From Planctomycetota bacterium (GTDB lineage Bacteria; Planctomycetota; Phycisphaerae; UBA1845), in NCBI GenBank assembly GCA_022567365.1, contig JADFHG010000224.1:1-6524 (forward strand): 6,524 bases of DNA. Direction: 5' to 3'. The notes beneath the pieces are model-generated. The model was not told the origin of the DNA. It searched no databases and was given only the letters and a program-made list of their open reading frames with translations. A program made the translations under genes and the position numbers. Below are positions 5,920 to 6,524 of this stretch, in pieces; position 1 is the first letter of the stretch, and the number at the start of each line of letters is the position of its first letter.

Positions 5920-5955
5920 GGACCCACGTTCGCCATGAGTAGCGGACGTGGGTCC
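5920..5955 (+). terminator. Strong hairpin just downstream of the lipoprotein gene
   Basis: GGACCCACGT (5920-5929) pairs perfectly with ACGTGGGTCC (5946-5955). A T-G wobble and CGC/GCG extend the stem to 14 pairs around the 8-base loop CATGAGTA. It starts 17 bp after the TAG stop. No T-tract follows (the next bases are GTCCTGAAAT), so it is not a textbook intrinsic terminator. It may mark the mRNA 3' end or be a dispersed hairpin repeat. Its right arm contains TAGCGGACG, echoing the TAGCGTCC...GGCGGACG core of the 2924-3020 repeats. Confidence 0.6.
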
Positions 5956-6316
5956 GTCCTGAAATCCGAACGCTGCATAATCCCCACTGCGATGCGTGAA
6001 ACCACTCCACCGCTGCCACAGTCGCTTTCCGTCACCACCAGGCCGGTTCCACGGCTCCACGGTTTCACGGCCCACGCTTCACCAAATGAAGATGGGCGTA
6101 TCCGCGCTCCGCCCAATCAGGCTTCCAGAAACCGCGGGGCAGGCGGCGGAGGCGGCACGACGGTGCCAAGAGGCGCTCGGCCCTCGTGAGCTCGAGCGGG
6201 GCTGCCACGAGCGGTCACGGCACCCGTCCGACCTCTGTCCGAACCGGGTCCGTGACATTTTCGGCGGGGGAATAATGCTGCCGCGAAAGTGGCGCGTGAA
6301 TGTTGGCGTGGATGAG

Positions 6317-6334
6317 ATCCCGGCAAACCGGGAT
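6317..6334. repeat. Small perfect hairpin
   Basis: ATCCCGG-CAAA-CCGGGAT is a perfect 7-bp stem with a 4-base loop in DNA without coding evidence. It sits upstream of the terminal repeat units and may belong to the same composite intergenic element. Confidence 0.5.
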
Positions 6335-6432
6335 GAAACCCACGGAAGACAGGATGGATAGGTTGCCCCGGCCGGATAGGCTTCGCCAACGTCGATAGGC
6401 ATTGTCCACCTCGAAAGGGATCTCCGGAAGGT

Positions 6433-6524
6433 AGCCCCGGAGGGGCGGTAGAACTCAGCCACGGGCGTAAGCCCGTGGAATGCGTCGCATGACGATCCCG
6501 AAGCCCCGGAGGGGCGGCAGAAAC
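6433..6524. repeat. Dispersed-type intergenic repeat units running off the right edge
   Basis: A 21-bp unit occurs at 6433-6453 and again at 6502-6522 with 20 of 21 positions identical; its core is AGCCCCGGAGGGGCGG, itself a GCCCC-GGA-GGGGC hairpin. Between the copies lies a second hairpin, CCACGGGC-GTAA-GCCCGTGG (6459-6478), with an 8-bp perfect stem and a GTAA (GNRA-type as RNA) loop. The alternation of unit A, hairpin B and unit A, cut at the window end, suggests an array continuing beyond base 6524. From memory, elements of this type are scattered through planctomycete genomes; that needs a database search. Confidence 0.82.

Larger units (their letters stand above)
5903..6524. other. 622-bp apparently non-coding region after the lipoprotein
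   Basis: It opens with a strong hairpin (5920-5955), continues with about 360 bp in which I recognise nothing (5956-6316), then a small hairpin (6317-6334) and repeat units reaching the right edge (6433-6524). Open frames on both strands, up to 127 codons, overlap one another. Their translations are rich in Arg, Ser, Pro and His, lack family motifs and run across the hairpins, so I do not call any of them genes. Some of this DNA may be dispersed repeat sequence. Confidence 0.6.

Noticed and set aside
5996..6361. Plus-strand 121-codon open frame after the lipoprotein
   Set aside because: Its composition is Arg/Pro/His-rich without domain signals, it overlaps open frames on the other strand, and it runs through the 6317-6334 hairpin.
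6079..6462. Minus-strand 127-codon open frame at the right end
   Set aside because: It is the longest frame in the region, but it reads through dispersed repeat units and a hairpin, with low-complexity Ser/Arg/Pro content and no family resemblance.
6433..6524. Possible CRISPR or att site at the right edge
   Set aside because: Only two short repeat copies are visible, the intervening DNA contains its own hairpin, and there is no integrase, cas gene or tRNA nearby.

Overview
The window is GC-rich bacterial chromosomal DNA. The best guess for its source is a planctomycete (Planctomycetota). Three things point there: a very large FtsX-type permease with a duplicated layout, a lipoprotein with a Cys-rich repeat spacer behind its lipobox, and intergenic DNA full of short hairpin repeats. 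These repeats include units around AGCCCCGGAGGGGCGG and CCACGGGC-GTAA-GCCCGTGG. I associate them from memory with planctomycete genomes. Myxococcota is the main alternative, and no rRNA or marker gene is present to settle it.

Layout: (1) 1-2769, plus strand, the 3' part of an ABC-transporter permease of the FtsX/MacB superfamily, cut by the left edge. (2) 2770-3078, a convergent intergenic region with an 18-bp tandem duplication over the permease stop codon and three 34-bp hairpin-forming tandem repeats. (3) 3079-3558, minus strand, a YbaK/EbsC-type aminoacyl-tRNA deacylase. (4) 3559-4039, a divergent intergenic region with several inverted repeats, a weak promoter candidate and a good ribosome binding site for the next gene. 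(5) 4040-5902, plus strand, a lipoprotein with five exact-length 22-residue four-cysteine repeats, an ethylbenzene-dehydrogenase-like haem-binding domain and two haem c attachment-like motifs (CX3CH and CXXCH). (6) 5903-6524, apparently non-coding DNA that opens with a strong hairpin and ends in dispersed-repeat units running to the right edge.

The three genes do not look like one operon or pathway. They alternate in strand and are separated by 309-481 bp gaps. The permease exports or extracts an unknown substrate, the deacylase is a stand-alone translation quality-control enzyme, and the lipoprotein is probably an electron-transfer or haem protein outside the cytoplasmic membrane. I see no defence island, CRISPR array, transposase, integrase, tRNA or rRNA. 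The most interesting object is the repeat-bearing haem lipoprotein. The second is the dense set of structurally distinct hairpin repeats in every intergenic region.
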